Source of the DNA: Yoonia sp. F2084L
GTDB taxonomy: Bacteria; Pseudomonadota; Alphaproteobacteria; Rhodobacterales; Rhodobacteraceae
NCBI RefSeq assembly: GCF_023015625.1
Contig: NZ_JALKAH010000001.1
Span: 558,001 to 622,000, forward strand
Length of the DNA: 64,000 bases
Direction of reading: 5' to 3'
A program made the translations under genes and the position numbers. How positions within the stretch are numbered: the first letter of the stretch is position 1; every line of letters begins with the position of its first letter. Positions 25,867 to 34,740 of this stretch are shown here, in pieces. The notes beneath the pieces were generated by a model. It worked only from the letters and a program-made list of their open reading frames with translations, did no database searches and was not told the origin of the DNA.

Positions 25867-25886
25867 AACGTGCATTTGCAAGCGAT

Positions 25887-26759
25887 TTAGCCGTTCAGCT
25901 TAGCCACCTCTGCTGCAAAGTCTTCTTCGACTTTCTCGATGCCTTCGCCGACTTCAAGGCGAACAAAACCGGTGATTTCCACACCCGCTTCGGTTGCCGC
26001 CTGGGCGACTGTCACGTCAGGGTTCACGACGAACTGTTGGTTCAGCAATGTGACTTCAGCCATGTATTTTTTCATACGGCCAACGATCATCTTCTCGATC
26101 ACGGCTTCTGGCTTGCCGCTTTCGCGGGCGATATCCATCTGTACCTGCTTTTCTTTCTCGACCACAGCCGCATCAAGATCAGCTTCGGACAAAGACGCAG
26201 GGTTGGCAGCCGCGATGTGCATCGCGGCCTGACGGCCAAATGCTTCGTTATCGCCGTTCATTGCGACCAGAACGCCGATGCTGCCCATGCCGGGTGCCGC
26301 TGCATTGTGCACGTAGTTGACGACACTGCCGCCCTCAAGCGCTGCCATGCGGCGCACGGACATGTTTTCGCCGATCACGGCAACCGCGTCTGTCACTGTC
26401 TGTTCGACAGTTTTGCCGCCCATGTCAGTAGCTTTCAATTCATCAATGTTGGACGTGCCCAAAGCGACCTGTGCGATGCCGGAAACCATCTTTTGGAAAT
26501 CAGCGTTCTTGCCGACAAAGTCAGTTTCAGAGTTCACTTCAACAGCGATCCCTTTGCCACCAGACACAGCAACGGCAACAAGGCCTTCTGCGGCTGTACG
26601 ACCGGATTTCTTTGCAGCTTTCGCCAGACCCTTGGTGCGCAGCCAGTCAACCGCAGCTTCCATGTTGCCGTCGTTTTCTGTCAGCGCCTTTTTGGCGTCC
26701 ATCATGCCTGCGCCTGTGCTGTCGCGCAGCTCTTTCACCATTGCAGCGGTGATTGCCAT
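25887..26759 (-). CDS. tsf: Translation elongation factor Ts
   Basis: This 290-residue EF-Ts catalyses GDP/GTP exchange on EF-Tu. The N-terminal UBA-like domain [21 protein letters not shown] is unmistakable, and the core has the SETDFVGKN motif and two dimerisation-type repeats. ATG 26759 follows AAAGGAGAAG; the ORF extension upstream lies in the rpsB-tsf gap. It is 74 bases downstream of rpsB in the standard bacterial order, with its own ribosome site. Confidence 0.97.
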   Translation of the reverse strand: MAITAAMVKELRDSTGAGMMDAKKALTENDGNMEAAVDWLRTKGLAKAAKKSGRTAAEGLVAVAVSGGKGIAVEVNSETDFVGKNADFQKMVSGIAQVALGTSNIDELKATDMGGKTVEQTVTDAVAVIGENMSVRRMAALEGGSVVNYVHNAAAPGMGSIGVLVAMNGDNEAFGRQAAMHIAAANPASLSEADLDAAVVEKEKQVQMDIARESGKPEAVIEKMIVGRMKKYMAEVTLLNQQFVVNPDVTVAQAATEAGVEITGFVRLEVGEGIEKVEEDFAAEVAKLNG

Positions 26760-26833
26760 GTTACTTCTCCTTTGGAGGTATAATTGGGGTGTCGGGCGGG
26801 GCGCGTGTCCCCTACCCTGCATTCTTGTGACGC

Positions 26834-27625
26834 TTACTCAGCGGTGGCTTCGGCTGGTGCCTCTGCTGGTGCTTCTTCAGCAACAACGTCTTCGACCAGT
26901 TCTTCCATCTCGCCCATGTCGATACCAGCGGCACCCATCTGTGCTGTCATACCGTCAAGTGCGGCGCGTGCAGCCAAGTCAGTGTACAGCGCAATGGCGC
27001 GTGCGGCGTCGTCGTTGCCGGGGATGACATAGTCAACGCCTGCAGGTGAACAGTTGGTATCGACAATCGCCACAACCGGGATGCCCAGCTTGTTGGCTTC
27101 TGCGATGGCCAGGTCTTCTTTGTTGCAGTCGATGACGAACAGCAGATCAGGCACACCGCCCATTTCGCGGATGCCGCCCAAAGATGCTTGCAGTTTGCCT
27201 TGCTCACGTTCCATGCCCAGACGCTCTTTCTTGGTCAGACCAGCAAAACCGTTTGCGGAGGCTTCGTCGATCGCCTTCAAACGGTTGATGGACTGCGAAA
27301 CTGTTTGCCAGTTTGTCAGCGTGCCACCCAACCAGCGGTGGTTCATGTAGAACTGCGCGGATTTCTCTGCGGCTTCCATGATCGGCTTGGCTGCCTGACG
27401 CTTGGTGCCGACGAACAGCACGCGGCCGCCTTTAGCGACTGTGTCACGCACAACCTGCAGCGCCTGATCCAACATTGGAACAGTCTGTGTCAGATCCATG
27501 ATGTGGATGCCGTTGCGCGAGCCGTAAATGTATTGATCCATCTTTGGGTTCCAGCGCGCTGTCTGGTGGCCAAAGTGTACGCCTGCTTCAAGCAGCTGAC
27601 GCATGGAGAACTCGGGTAGAGCCAT
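26834..27625 (-). CDS. rpsB: 30S ribosomal protein S2
   Basis: This 263-residue S2 protein starts [20 protein letters not shown], with the TARWNPKM segment and FVGTKRQA loop of the family. The C-terminus carries an alphaproteobacterial acidic/Ala extension rich in [10 protein letters not shown] repeats. ATG 27625 follows AAAAGGAAAA; the 8 codons upstream in the ORF are not needed. The 263-bp gap upstream is its leader and promoter region and contains GC-rich inverted repeats (for example around 27715-27755) that could form an autoregulatory leader; this was not resolved. Confidence 0.97.
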   Translation of the reverse strand: MALPEFSMRQLLEAGVHFGHQTARWNPKMDQYIYGSRNGIHIMDLTQTVPMLDQALQVVRDTVAKGGRVLFVGTKRQAAKPIMEAAEKSAQFYMNHRWLGGTLTNWQTVSQSINRLKAIDEASANGFAGLTKKERLGMEREQGKLQASLGGIREMGGVPDLLFVIDCNKEDLAIAEANKLGIPVVAIVDTNCSPAGVDYVIPGNDDAARAIALYTDLAARAALDGMTAQMGAAGIDMGEMEELVEDVVAEEAPAEAPAEATAE

Positions 27626-27888
27626 GTCGTTTTCCTTTTCCGGTTTCAAGCCTCAGCGGGGGATCAGCGTCTTGCCAACCGGTGGATCCTTTGGGATGTC
27701 TCCCCATTGGACCCGCCCCCGCCTGCGGGATTTAGTAGCCGCCTCTTAGCGGGGGTTGATGCGTCGCGCAAGCCTAGGAGGTTTCTTTTTATCATTGTCT
27801 GGCTTTGCCATTGTATAAACCGCTACTATTCCGTGACGTTAACTATGTAACGATCAGTACACCTGTGTTGGTAATGAGGAACTTGGTT

Positions 27889-29283
27889 ATGCATTCACGG
27901 TTTTTTCTGGGAACCGCGCTTGGATTGTCAATGATGGCCGTACAGGCATTTGGACAAGACGCACAAACCTACATTGTGACGACAAATGCGGACAGTGGCG
28001 CAGGTAGCTTGCGCGCCGCATTGGACGCAGCAAGCGCAGCAAACACGTCTGCCCGTATCTTGGTGGCTGTCGAAGGTGATATCGCGATTGCATCAAGCCT
28101 GACATACAGTGGCACGCAACCGCTTGATATCGCGGGCAATAGCAACCTGATCCACACAGACCTAAACGTCACGTTGCTGTCTGTGCCCAATGGTGCCGAT
28201 CTTGTTGTGACCAACCTCGCGTTTCGTGGTCCCGGTGGGTTTAGCGTTGAAAACCGGGGCGATCTTGATGGCCCCGCCGGTAAGGGGATCGCCATCGCCG
28301 TGCCGACCGACAGGACCGGCGATGTCACCTTGGCTTTGACCAATGTGAGGGTGTCCGACGTTGCAGGGCACGGAGTTCACTTGTCTGACTGTTCTATTGC
28401 CGATGATTGCGGCAATGGGTCAGCCGCTGGGTTGGATATCACGCTCACCAATGTTGTGATCGAAAATGTAGGGCATGGCCGTTTTGATGCAGATGGGTTT
28501 CGTGCGGATGAGCGTGGCGCGGGCAGCATCATGTTTCGCGCAACAGGGTCTGATTTCAAAAGCGCTGGCGCGGATGGTGTCGAACTTGACGAAGGTGATC
28601 ATGGCGACGTTAGCGCATTGATCAGCAATGCCAGCTTTATCGACAACGGGAACTATTGCGATCCAGCTGTCTTTGGCAGGTTCTTGCCTGCGAAGGTCGA
28701 AGATGAGTTTAAGAATGATGAAATGGCTCAGGATGCCATTCCCGGTCCTGTTACCAATGCCCCTGACAACCGGTGCATCGAGCGCGAAGTCGTTCTTTAT
28801 CGCAGTGGGTTCGTCGCAGAATACGCCTTTGGGATTGATCTGGATGATGGTATTGATCTGGATGAAGCGGGTGCAGGGTCTATCGTGACATCTATGTTGA
28901 ATGTCATAATTTCAGGCAATCGTGACGAAGGCGTCGACTGGGATGAAGACGGCCCCGGTGATATCAACGCAACCTTTGTCAAAACCGAAGCTTTCGACAA
29001 TATCGACGATGGCTATAAGATGTCCGAAGCTGGCACAGGCAGTATCTTTGGTATGGTTGATATGGCAAGCGCGGTTACAAATGGCGGAAAAGGTTTTGTT
29101 TTTGAAGAAGAAAACAGTGGCAACGTCGTGGTCACTGTCACGCGAACCCGCACCTCTCAGAACGATGACGGTGATGATACCGGCCTAGAGGTTGTTCAGG
29201 ACGACAGTGGCACTGGTCTTCTGACTGTCACGGATTCCCAGATTGCGGACGGCATTGATGCGGCAGGTGTCATCGTCAATTAG
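27889..29283 (+). CDS. Secreted right-handed beta-helix protein with 27-residue acidic repeats
   Basis: The protein has 464 residues with a signal peptide (about 1-22, ending AFGQ). Residues 30-180 look like a pectate-lyase-type beta-helix start (TNADSGAGSLRAAL, as in outer-membrane helix proteins). Residues 200-440 carry seven copies of a DG-hydrophobic-x-x-x-E-x-G-x-G-S/D-I motif near residues 202, 229, 320, 347, 374, 401 and 431; most are exactly 27 residues apart, one helix turn each. Acidic residues could bind calcium. GAGGA lies 8 bases before ATG 27889; earlier in-frame ATGs at 27805 and 27874 are less likely. Function is unknown: adhesin or polysaccharide-binding are options. Confidence 0.75.
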   Translation: MHSRFFLGTALGLSMMAVQAFGQDAQTYIVTTNADSGAGSLRAALDAASAANTSARILVAVEGDIAIASSLTYSGTQPLDIAGNSNLIHTDLNVTLLSVPNGADLVVTNLAFRGPGGFSVENRGDLDGPAGKGIAIAVPTDRTGDVTLALTNVRVSDVAGHGVHLSDCSIADDCGNGSAAGLDITLTNVVIENVGHGRFDADGFRADERGAGSIMFRATGSDFKSAGADGVELDEGDHGDVSALISNASFIDNGNYCDPAVFGRFLPAKVEDEFKNDEMAQDAIPGPVTNAPDNRCIEREVVLYRSGFVAEYAFGIDLDDGIDLDEAGAGSIVTSMLNVIISGNRDEGVDWDEDGPGDINATFVKTEAFDNIDDGYKMSEAGTGSIFGMVDMASAVTNGGKGFVFEEENSGNVVVTVTRTRTSQNDDGDDTGLEVVQDDSGTGLLTVTDSQIADGIDAAGVIVN

Positions 29284-29298
29284 ATGCGCGGCATATGA

Positions 29299-29320
29299 CC
29301 TTAGGGTCAGGACCCTAAAG
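29299..29320. terminator. Bidirectional terminator at convergent junction
   Basis: CCTTAGGGT - CAGG - ACCCTAAAGG forms a hairpin between the beta-helix gene and the convergent HupE gene, overlapping the latter's stop codon region. T-runs are short on both strands. Confidence 0.55.
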
Positions 29321-30697
29321 GAATGATCGTTCTATAAACCAATAAAGGCCCACCACCGCGATTGCGCATGAAGATGGGACCGCCACAAGGCGGCGGTACG
29401 CATCTTGTTGATCACGAAACTGGATTGCGGCGATGGACAGGACAAACACGCCAGCCAAGGGGCCCGCAAACAGCCAAACGGGGTTTTCCAAGGCCGCCAC
29501 AAGAGCCGCTGGATTAAGCGCGATCAGGGCAAGTGCGGCAATAAGCAGAACGCTGTAAAGGGCAAACCCCTGCCCCACTTCGTTCGCGCCACGGTCGATA
29601 CGCAAGACCTGCCAGACGCATAGGAACATAACCGCGATAACGGCCAACTGCCCCACCTCAACGCCCACGTTAAAGCCGATGAGTGCGGCCACAAAGGTTT
29701 CGTCCGGCAGGCCAAACTCGGCCAGTACTGACGCAAAACCCAACCCGTGTAACAGGCCGAAGATGAAAATCACGAAAGGCCGCCAGGGGCTGATCCCTTT
29801 CATAAAGATGTTTTCAATCGCGACATAGGCGATGGACAAGGCGATCAGCGGTTCCACGATGTCGATGAAGGCGATCCCAAATGTGCCTTGGGTGAAGTCG
29901 TCCATGAATGCGGTGTAGCCCAAAGCCGCCAGCGCCAAGGTGATCGTATGTGCGACCGTGAAAAGCGAAACCTGCAAGATCAGCGGACGCAACCGCGCCG
30001 CCAGAAAGAACAAGCCCAGCACAAACAGGATGTGATCCAGCCCTTTAGGCACAATGTGGTCAAAACCGACAGGGATATAGTCCACAAAGGTTTCCCATCC
30101 GGTCGCCTGACCACCGCCCGCCAGCGGGATCGGATCGGATAGCGCACCCGCCTCAAGGTAGCCATCGTAGGGTGCCGGCACATCCATCTGCCGCAAGACA
30201 AGAACACCGAATTCTGATGCCCACCCCATCTGAACGGTCTCTGCACCAGAGGGAAGCGGTGCCGAGAATGCCAAAACAGAAGCGCGCACAACCTCGACAT
30301 CGCCGACAGGATCAACATCAATGCGGGTCAGCGTTGGCACCAAGGGAGCCCCATCGGCCGTCAGTGTAATGCCTTGCGCCATCTGGGGCCAGAACGCCTC
30401 AAACCGGGCGGCAAGCACGTCAGGCGCCAGCGCCCGCAATTCATCATAGGTGGCTGCCTGCGCGCTTTCATTGGTGTCGGACGTCTCGGTCAGGTCAATG
30501 CCTGCAATGAAGCTTTCAACGTTAGCGCGAATTTCAAACGTCACCTGTCCGTCAACCACGCGCATGTCGCCAATCGACGGGATCACCTCATGCGCTTGCG
30601 CCGGTGACAGTGTCGTGAACCAAACCAGCAGTGCGCTTGACAACATCCGCAGAAAAGCCACCCTTGTGGCAGTCAAAAAGGAAATCCCCATGCGCAT
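29315..30697 (-). CDS. HupE/UreJ-family membrane protein
   Basis: This 460-residue protein has an N-terminal signal-like segment (ending SPAQA), a periplasmic domain (about residues 36-210), then six or seven membrane helices. The GFDHIVPKGLDHILFVLGLF motif at the start of the membrane part is the HupE/UreJ_2 signature, with conserved His and Asp thought to bind metal in nickel permease relatives. ATG 30697 keeps a basic n-region but makes the gene overlap the divergent start at 30690 by eight bases; ATG 30646 would avoid this but gives a poor signal peptide. Function is probably metal-related but unproven. Confidence 0.75.
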   Translation of the reverse strand: MRMGISFLTATRVAFLRMLSSALLVWFTTLSPAQAHEVIPSIGDMRVVDGQVTFEIRANVESFIAGIDLTETSDTNESAQAATYDELRALAPDVLAARFEAFWPQMAQGITLTADGAPLVPTLTRIDVDPVGDVEVVRASVLAFSAPLPSGAETVQMGWASEFGVLVLRQMDVPAPYDGYLEAGALSDPIPLAGGGQATGWETFVDYIPVGFDHIVPKGLDHILFVLGLFFLAARLRPLILQVSLFTVAHTITLALAALGYTAFMDDFTQGTFGIAFIDIVEPLIALSIAYVAIENIFMKGISPWRPFVIFIFGLLHGLGFASVLAEFGLPDETFVAALIGFNVGVEVGQLAVIAVMFLCVWQVLRIDRGANEVGQGFALYSVLLIAALALIALNPAALVAALENPVWLFAGPLAGVFVLSIAAIQFRDQQDAYRRLVAVPSSCAIAVVGLYWFIERSFL

Positions 30698-31490
30698 TTT
30701 CGCCCTCGTTTTCAGTTTGTTTGCTGCACCGGTTGCGGCGCATGAATTCTGGATTGAGCCACTTGAATATCAGGTTCCAGCGGAAACTACCTTGGAGGCC
30801 AACATTGTCAATGGGCAGGAATTTGCGGGCGCGAAACTGGCTTATCTGCCGCAGCGCTTTGTGAACTTTGTGCTGTTTGCAGGGGATGCATCCGCGCGGG
30901 TTGAAGGCCGCCCCGGTGATACACCTGCCTTGCAGCAAAACCCCGTTGCCGAAGGGCTGAACATTGCCGCCTATCAGGCGAACAATGCGACCGTCGATTA
31001 TGAGAATTGGGAGAAATTCCAGAATTTTATTGATCACAAGGATTTTGGTGACGTCCTCAGCCTGCATGAAGGCCGCGGCCTGTCGGTGAACGGTTTCAAA
31101 GAGGTGTATTCTCGCCACGCCAAGACACTTTTTGGTGTCGGCAACAGCGCCGGTGCTGACCGCCGCGTCGGGTTGGAGACCGAGATTGTGGCTTTAACAA
31201 ACCCCTACACAGATGATGTATCAGGCGGTTTCAGCGTGCAGGTCTATTACCGCAATGATGTGCGCGCAGATACACAGGTAGAGGTGTTTGAAAAGGCACC
31301 CAATGGCCTGGTTGCCATCTCATTGCACCGCACAAACAGCGACGGCATCGCCACCTTTCCTGTCCGGCCCGGTTACCGTTACATGGCCGACGCCGTTGTC
31401 CTGCGCGAACCTAGTGCGGCTTTGGCTGAACGCACCGGAGCGGTGTGGGAAACGCTTTGGGCCAATCTGACCTTCGCGGTGCCCGAGTAA
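30690..31490 (+). CDS. DUF4198-domain periplasmic protein
   Basis: This 266-residue protein has a signal peptide (about 1-16, AAPVAA) followed at once by HEFWIEP, the start of the DUF4198 domain, whose N-terminal His is typical of metal-binding periplasmic partners of CbiM/NikM and HupE-type proteins. The C-terminal region has an Ig-like pattern (VEVFEKAPNG ... DGIATFPVRPGYRYMADAV). ATG 30690 follows AAGGAAA. It is divergent from the HupE/UreJ gene, so the two probably work together, perhaps in metal uptake. The substrate metal cannot be read from sequence. Confidence 0.8.
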   Translation: MRIFALVFSLFAAPVAAHEFWIEPLEYQVPAETTLEANIVNGQEFAGAKLAYLPQRFVNFVLFAGDASARVEGRPGDTPALQQNPVAEGLNIAAYQANNATVDYENWEKFQNFIDHKDFGDVLSLHEGRGLSVNGFKEVYSRHAKTLFGVGNSAGADRRVGLETEIVALTNPYTDDVSGGFSVQVYYRNDVRADTQVEVFEKAPNGLVAISLHRTNSDGIATFPVRPGYRYMADAVVLREPSAALAERTGAVWETLWANLTFAVPE

Positions 31491-31528
31491 CTCTTGCTCT
31501 CGCGCCGCTGCTCGGTCAGAACGCGGGT

Positions 31529-32422
31529 ATGACAAAGACCCCTGATATCCTGTGCATTGGTTCCGTCCTGTGGGACGTGATCGGGCGTGCGGCCAGCCAT
31601 ATGCGGGTCGGATCGGATGTGCCGGGACGGATCACCCGCCTGCCGGGCGGTGTTGCCATGAACATCGCGATGACGCTGCGCCGCTTTGGCATGACCCCTG
31701 CTCTGCTGACCACCATCGGCCGTGACGCCGAAGGTGACGAACTGATTGGTGAAGCGATGCGGATGGGTATGATCTGTGATTATGTCTATCGGTCCGATGA
31801 TTTGCCCACCGATGTCTATATGGCTATCGAAGGTGCCAACGGGCTGGTGGCCGCGATTGCCGATGCCCATTCGCTTGAGGCCGCAGGAGAGAAGATTTTG
31901 CGTGCGCTTGCCAATGGGACTTTGGGGTCAGAGGCTGCCCCCTTTGCAGGACCTGTCGCGTTGGACGGCAATCTGACCGAAGAGTTGTTACAGACCATCG
32001 CGACCTCGCCGCTTTTTGCCGCCGCTGATTTGCGGGTGGCCCCCGCCTCTCCCGGTAAGGCAGAGCGGCTGTTGGTACTGTTGGGCCATCCATCTGCGAC
32101 CCTTTATGTGAACCTCGAAGAGGCAGGCCTGTTGTGTCAGACGACGTTTCACGACTCAGCTTCTGCCACCGCCGCATTGATCGCGCGCGGTGCATACCGC
32201 GTGCTTGTCACAGATGGCGGGAAATCTGCGTCTGAAGGCACCGCAGGCGACATCATCACACAAACCCCGCCTGCCGTCATGGTGACACGCGTCACCGGGG
32301 CCGGTGATACCTTCATGGCCGCCCATATCGCATCAGAGGCACAAGGCATGGACCGCGACGCGGCATTGGCCCGCGCCCTGAACGCCGCTGCAACCTATGT
32401 GTCCGGAGAAACCCCTTTATGA
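31529..32422 (+). CDS. psuK: Pseudouridine kinase (PfkB family)
   Basis: This 297-residue PfkB kinase has N-terminal DILCIGSVLWDVIGRA, the GGVAMNIAMTLRRFG sugar-binding block and the C-terminal TRVTGAGDTFMA motif with catalytic Asp. Its stop overlaps the start of psuG (ATGA), and kinase-glycosidase pairs of this kind break down pseudouridine: the kinase makes pseudouridine 5'-phosphate. It starts 38 bases after the DUF4198 gene, at ATG 31529; the longer ORF from 31445 overlaps that gene. Confidence 0.88.
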   Translation: MTKTPDILCIGSVLWDVIGRAASHMRVGSDVPGRITRLPGGVAMNIAMTLRRFGMTPALLTTIGRDAEGDELIGEAMRMGMICDYVYRSDDLPTDVYMAIEGANGLVAAIADAHSLEAAGEKILRALANGTLGSEAAPFAGPVALDGNLTEELLQTIATSPLFAAADLRVAPASPGKAERLLVLLGHPSATLYVNLEEAGLLCQTTFHDSASATAALIARGAYRVLVTDGGKSASEGTAGDIITQTPPAVMVTRVTGAGDTFMAAHIASEAQGMDRDAALARALNAAATYVSGETPL

Positions 32423-33324
32423 TCCCCATCACCTATAGCGCCGACGTCAGTGCGGCGCGCGCCGCAGGCGAGGCCGTCGTCGCCCTGGAAAGCACGATCA
32501 TTACGCATGGGATGCCTTTCCCGCAAAACGTTGAAACCGCAAGGTTGGTTGAAACGGATGTACGTGATGCAGGGGCTGTTCCGGCGACCATTGCCGTGCT
32601 GGATGGTGCATTGCATGTGGGGCTAGAGGGCGATGAACTCGACGCTTTGGGTCAGGCGCAAAACGTGGCAAAGCTTTCGCGCGCTGATATTGCCGCCTGC
32701 ATCGCGACCGGCGGAACCGGTGCCACCACTGTTGCAGCCACAATGATCGCGGCGCATTTGGCCGGCATCAATGTCTTCGCCACCGGCGGGATTGGTGGTG
32801 TGCATCGCGGAGCGCAAGACAGCTTTGATATTTCTGCCGATTTGCAGGAACTGGCACAAACGCCAGTCACGGTCGTGGGGGCCGGAGCGAAAGCCATTCT
32901 GGATCTGCCAAAGACCTTTGAGGTGCTTGAAACGCTGGGCGTGCCGGTGATTGCCTATGGGCAGGACGCTTTACCGGCGTTTTGGTCTGCGACATCGGAT
33001 ATGGTGGCCCCGCTCCGGATGGATACGCCCGAAGATATCGCGAAAGCTCAGCAGACCCGCACCGCGATGGGATTGAAGGGCGGGCAGCTGGTCGCAAACC
33101 CAATCCCTCATGCGGCGGAAATTCCGGCGGATGTGCTCGCGCCCATTATTACCCAAGCGTTGACTGAAGCCGACGCGCAGGGCGTCAGCGCCAAGGCGGT
33201 TACCCCGTTTCTGCTGGGGCGCATTTTTGAACTGACCGATGGGCGCTCTTTGACGGCAAACATAGCCCTTGTGCGCAACAATGCGCGCCTGGCTGCCCAA
33301 ATAGCCATCGCGATGGTGAAATAG
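32419..33324 (+). CDS. psuG: Pseudouridine-5'-phosphate glycosidase (PsuG)
   Basis: This 301-residue enzyme cleaves the C-C bond of pseudouridine 5'-phosphate to uracil and ribose 5-phosphate. The family blocks VVALESTIITHGMPFPQN, TGGTGATTVAATM, ATGGIGGVHRGAQDSFDIS and GAKAILDLPKTFEVLETLG (with the active-site Lys) are all present. Length is normal. It is translationally coupled to psuK. An 81-bp gap with no clear feature separates it from the next gene. Confidence 0.95.
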   Translation: MIPITYSADVSAARAAGEAVVALESTIITHGMPFPQNVETARLVETDVRDAGAVPATIAVLDGALHVGLEGDELDALGQAQNVAKLSRADIAACIATGGTGATTVAATMIAAHLAGINVFATGGIGGVHRGAQDSFDISADLQELAQTPVTVVGAGAKAILDLPKTFEVLETLGVPVIAYGQDALPAFWSATSDMVAPLRMDTPEDIAKAQQTRTAMGLKGGQLVANPIPHAAEIPADVLAPIITQALTEADAQGVSAKAVTPFLLGRIFELTDGRSLTANIALVRNNARLAAQIAIAMVK

Positions 33325-33405
33325 GGGCACAACGGACCCAAGGCTGCTTGCTGTCGTGCAAACCAGCACATAGATGTGCATTAACGTGATTTTGAGAAGA
33401 TTGTG

Positions 33406-34134
33406 ATGCTTGATCCACAGGCCGACGACACAAAACGGCGCAGCAAGCCCGGTATCATCGCGCGGATGCGTGGTAATTTTCTGGCAGGTCTGATTATCGT
33501 CGCCCCTATCGGGCTGACGATTTGGCTGATCTGGACGGTTGTAGGTTGGGTCGATAGCTGGGTCTGGCCGTTTATTCCTGACGCCTATCAACCAGCAGCA
33601 TTGCTGAATGGCCTTTTGGGGCGCGAGGCGGACAACCTGATCGAAGTGAACGTGCGCGGCGTCGGCGTCGTGATATTCCTTGTCTTCACGATGCTCGTTG
33701 GTTGGATTGGTAAGGGCCTGATTGGGCGGTCTTTTCTGGGTATTGGTGAACGGCTGGTCGACCGGACACCGGTCGTGCGCTCGATCTATAACGCCGCCAA
33801 GCAAATCGCCGAGACGGTGTTTTCTCAGCGTGAGACGTCATTTGATAAGGCATGCCTTGTGGAATATCCGCGCAAGGGGATTTGGGCGATTGCCTTTATC
33901 TCGATCAATGCCAAAGGCGAGATTGACGCCAAGCTGAGCGATGGCGAACCCTTTGTGACCGTCTTTCTGCCGACAACCCCAAACCCGACATCGGGTTTCT
34001 TGTTGTTCCTGCCACAACGCGACGTGAAACCCTTGGATATGACGGTTGAGGATGCAGCCAAACTCGTGATTTCTGCCGGTCTTGTTTATCCCAACGGCAA
34101 AGACGCCGTTGAGGTCGAAAACCCGACTGCATAA
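33406..34134 (+). CDS. DUF502-family membrane protein
   Basis: This 242-residue protein has a polar N-terminus, then two membrane helices (about residues 22-44 and 80-100) around the GNFLAGLIIVAPIGLTIWL and VVIFLVFTMLVGWIGKGLIG segments, and a soluble C-terminal half with VEYPRKGIWAIAFIS and TVFLPTTPNPTSGFLLFLP blocks. These are the DUF502 signatures. The family is widespread in alphaproteobacteria and plants (COV-like) but has no settled bacterial function. ATG 33406 directly follows an in-frame GTG at 33403; either could be used. Confidence 0.88.
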   Translation: MLDPQADDTKRRSKPGIIARMRGNFLAGLIIVAPIGLTIWLIWTVVGWVDSWVWPFIPDAYQPAALLNGLLGREADNLIEVNVRGVGVVIFLVFTMLVGWIGKGLIGRSFLGIGERLVDRTPVVRSIYNAAKQIAETVFSQRETSFDKACLVEYPRKGIWAIAFISINAKGEIDAKLSDGEPFVTVFLPTTPNPTSGFLLFLPQRDVKPLDMTVEDAAKLVISAGLVYPNGKDAVEVENPTA

Positions 34135-34137
34135 TCC

Positions 34138-34740
34138 ATGCTTATTCCTGCACTGACTGGTTTTTCGACCTCTGCTGCGTTTATTTTGGCGATCGGTCCC
34201 CAAAACACATTCATCTTGCGGCAAGGGCTGGCGCGATCGCATGTCTTTTGGCTGTGCTTATTCTGTGCGGTCTCAGACGCTATTCTGATTACGGCCGGTG
34301 TCGCAGGCTTTGGCGTGATCGTCGGGCTTTTCCCGTCGCTGCCCGTGATCATGACATGGGGCGGTGCGGCGTTCTTGTTTGTGTATGGTGTGATGCGGTT
34401 CTACGCGGCATGGATCAACAAATATGAAGTAGAAATCGCGGGAAAATCAGTTGGGCTATGGGCGGCCATTATGACATGCGCGGCGTTCACTTGGCTTAAC
34501 CCGCATGTGTATCTTGATACGCTTGTGTTGCTTGGGGCGATTTCGACAGAATTCCCCGAACCGTCGCAAAAGATAGCCTTCGCACTTGGTGCGATCCTGC
34601 CATCATTCCTGTTTTTTTTCAGCCTCGGCTATGGCGCGCGCTTGTTGGCCCCCGTCATGCAATCTGCGCAAGCATGGCGCGTCTTGGACGTGTTGATCGG
34701 GGTTCTGATGTGGGGCTTGGCCGCCAAGTTACTTAGTTAA
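34138..34740 (+). CDS. LysE/ArgO-family amino-acid exporter
   Basis: This 200-residue membrane protein has five to six helices. The N-terminal FILAIGPQNTFILRQGLAR block is the LysE-family motif, and the TWLNPHVYLDTLVLLGAIS segment fits ArgO/LysE rather than RhtB. It would export basic amino acids such as arginine or lysine. It begins three bases after the DUF502 gene stop, so both are on one mRNA. Its end overlaps the convergent patatin gene by eight bases. Confidence 0.88.
   Translation: MLIPALTGFSTSAAFILAIGPQNTFILRQGLARSHVFWLCLFCAVSDAILITAGVAGFGVIVGLFPSLPVIMTWGGAAFLFVYGVMRFYAAWINKYEVEIAGKSVGLWAAIMTCAAFTWLNPHVYLDTLVLLGAISTEFPEPSQKIAFALGAILPSFLFFFSLGYGARLLAPVMQSAQAWRVLDVLIGVLMWGLAAKLLS

Noticed and set aside
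25557..25868. 103-codon plus-strand ORF after luxR
   Set aside because: It crosses the candidate RNA, its terminator and the two later terminators, has no ribosome site and shows no protein-like character.
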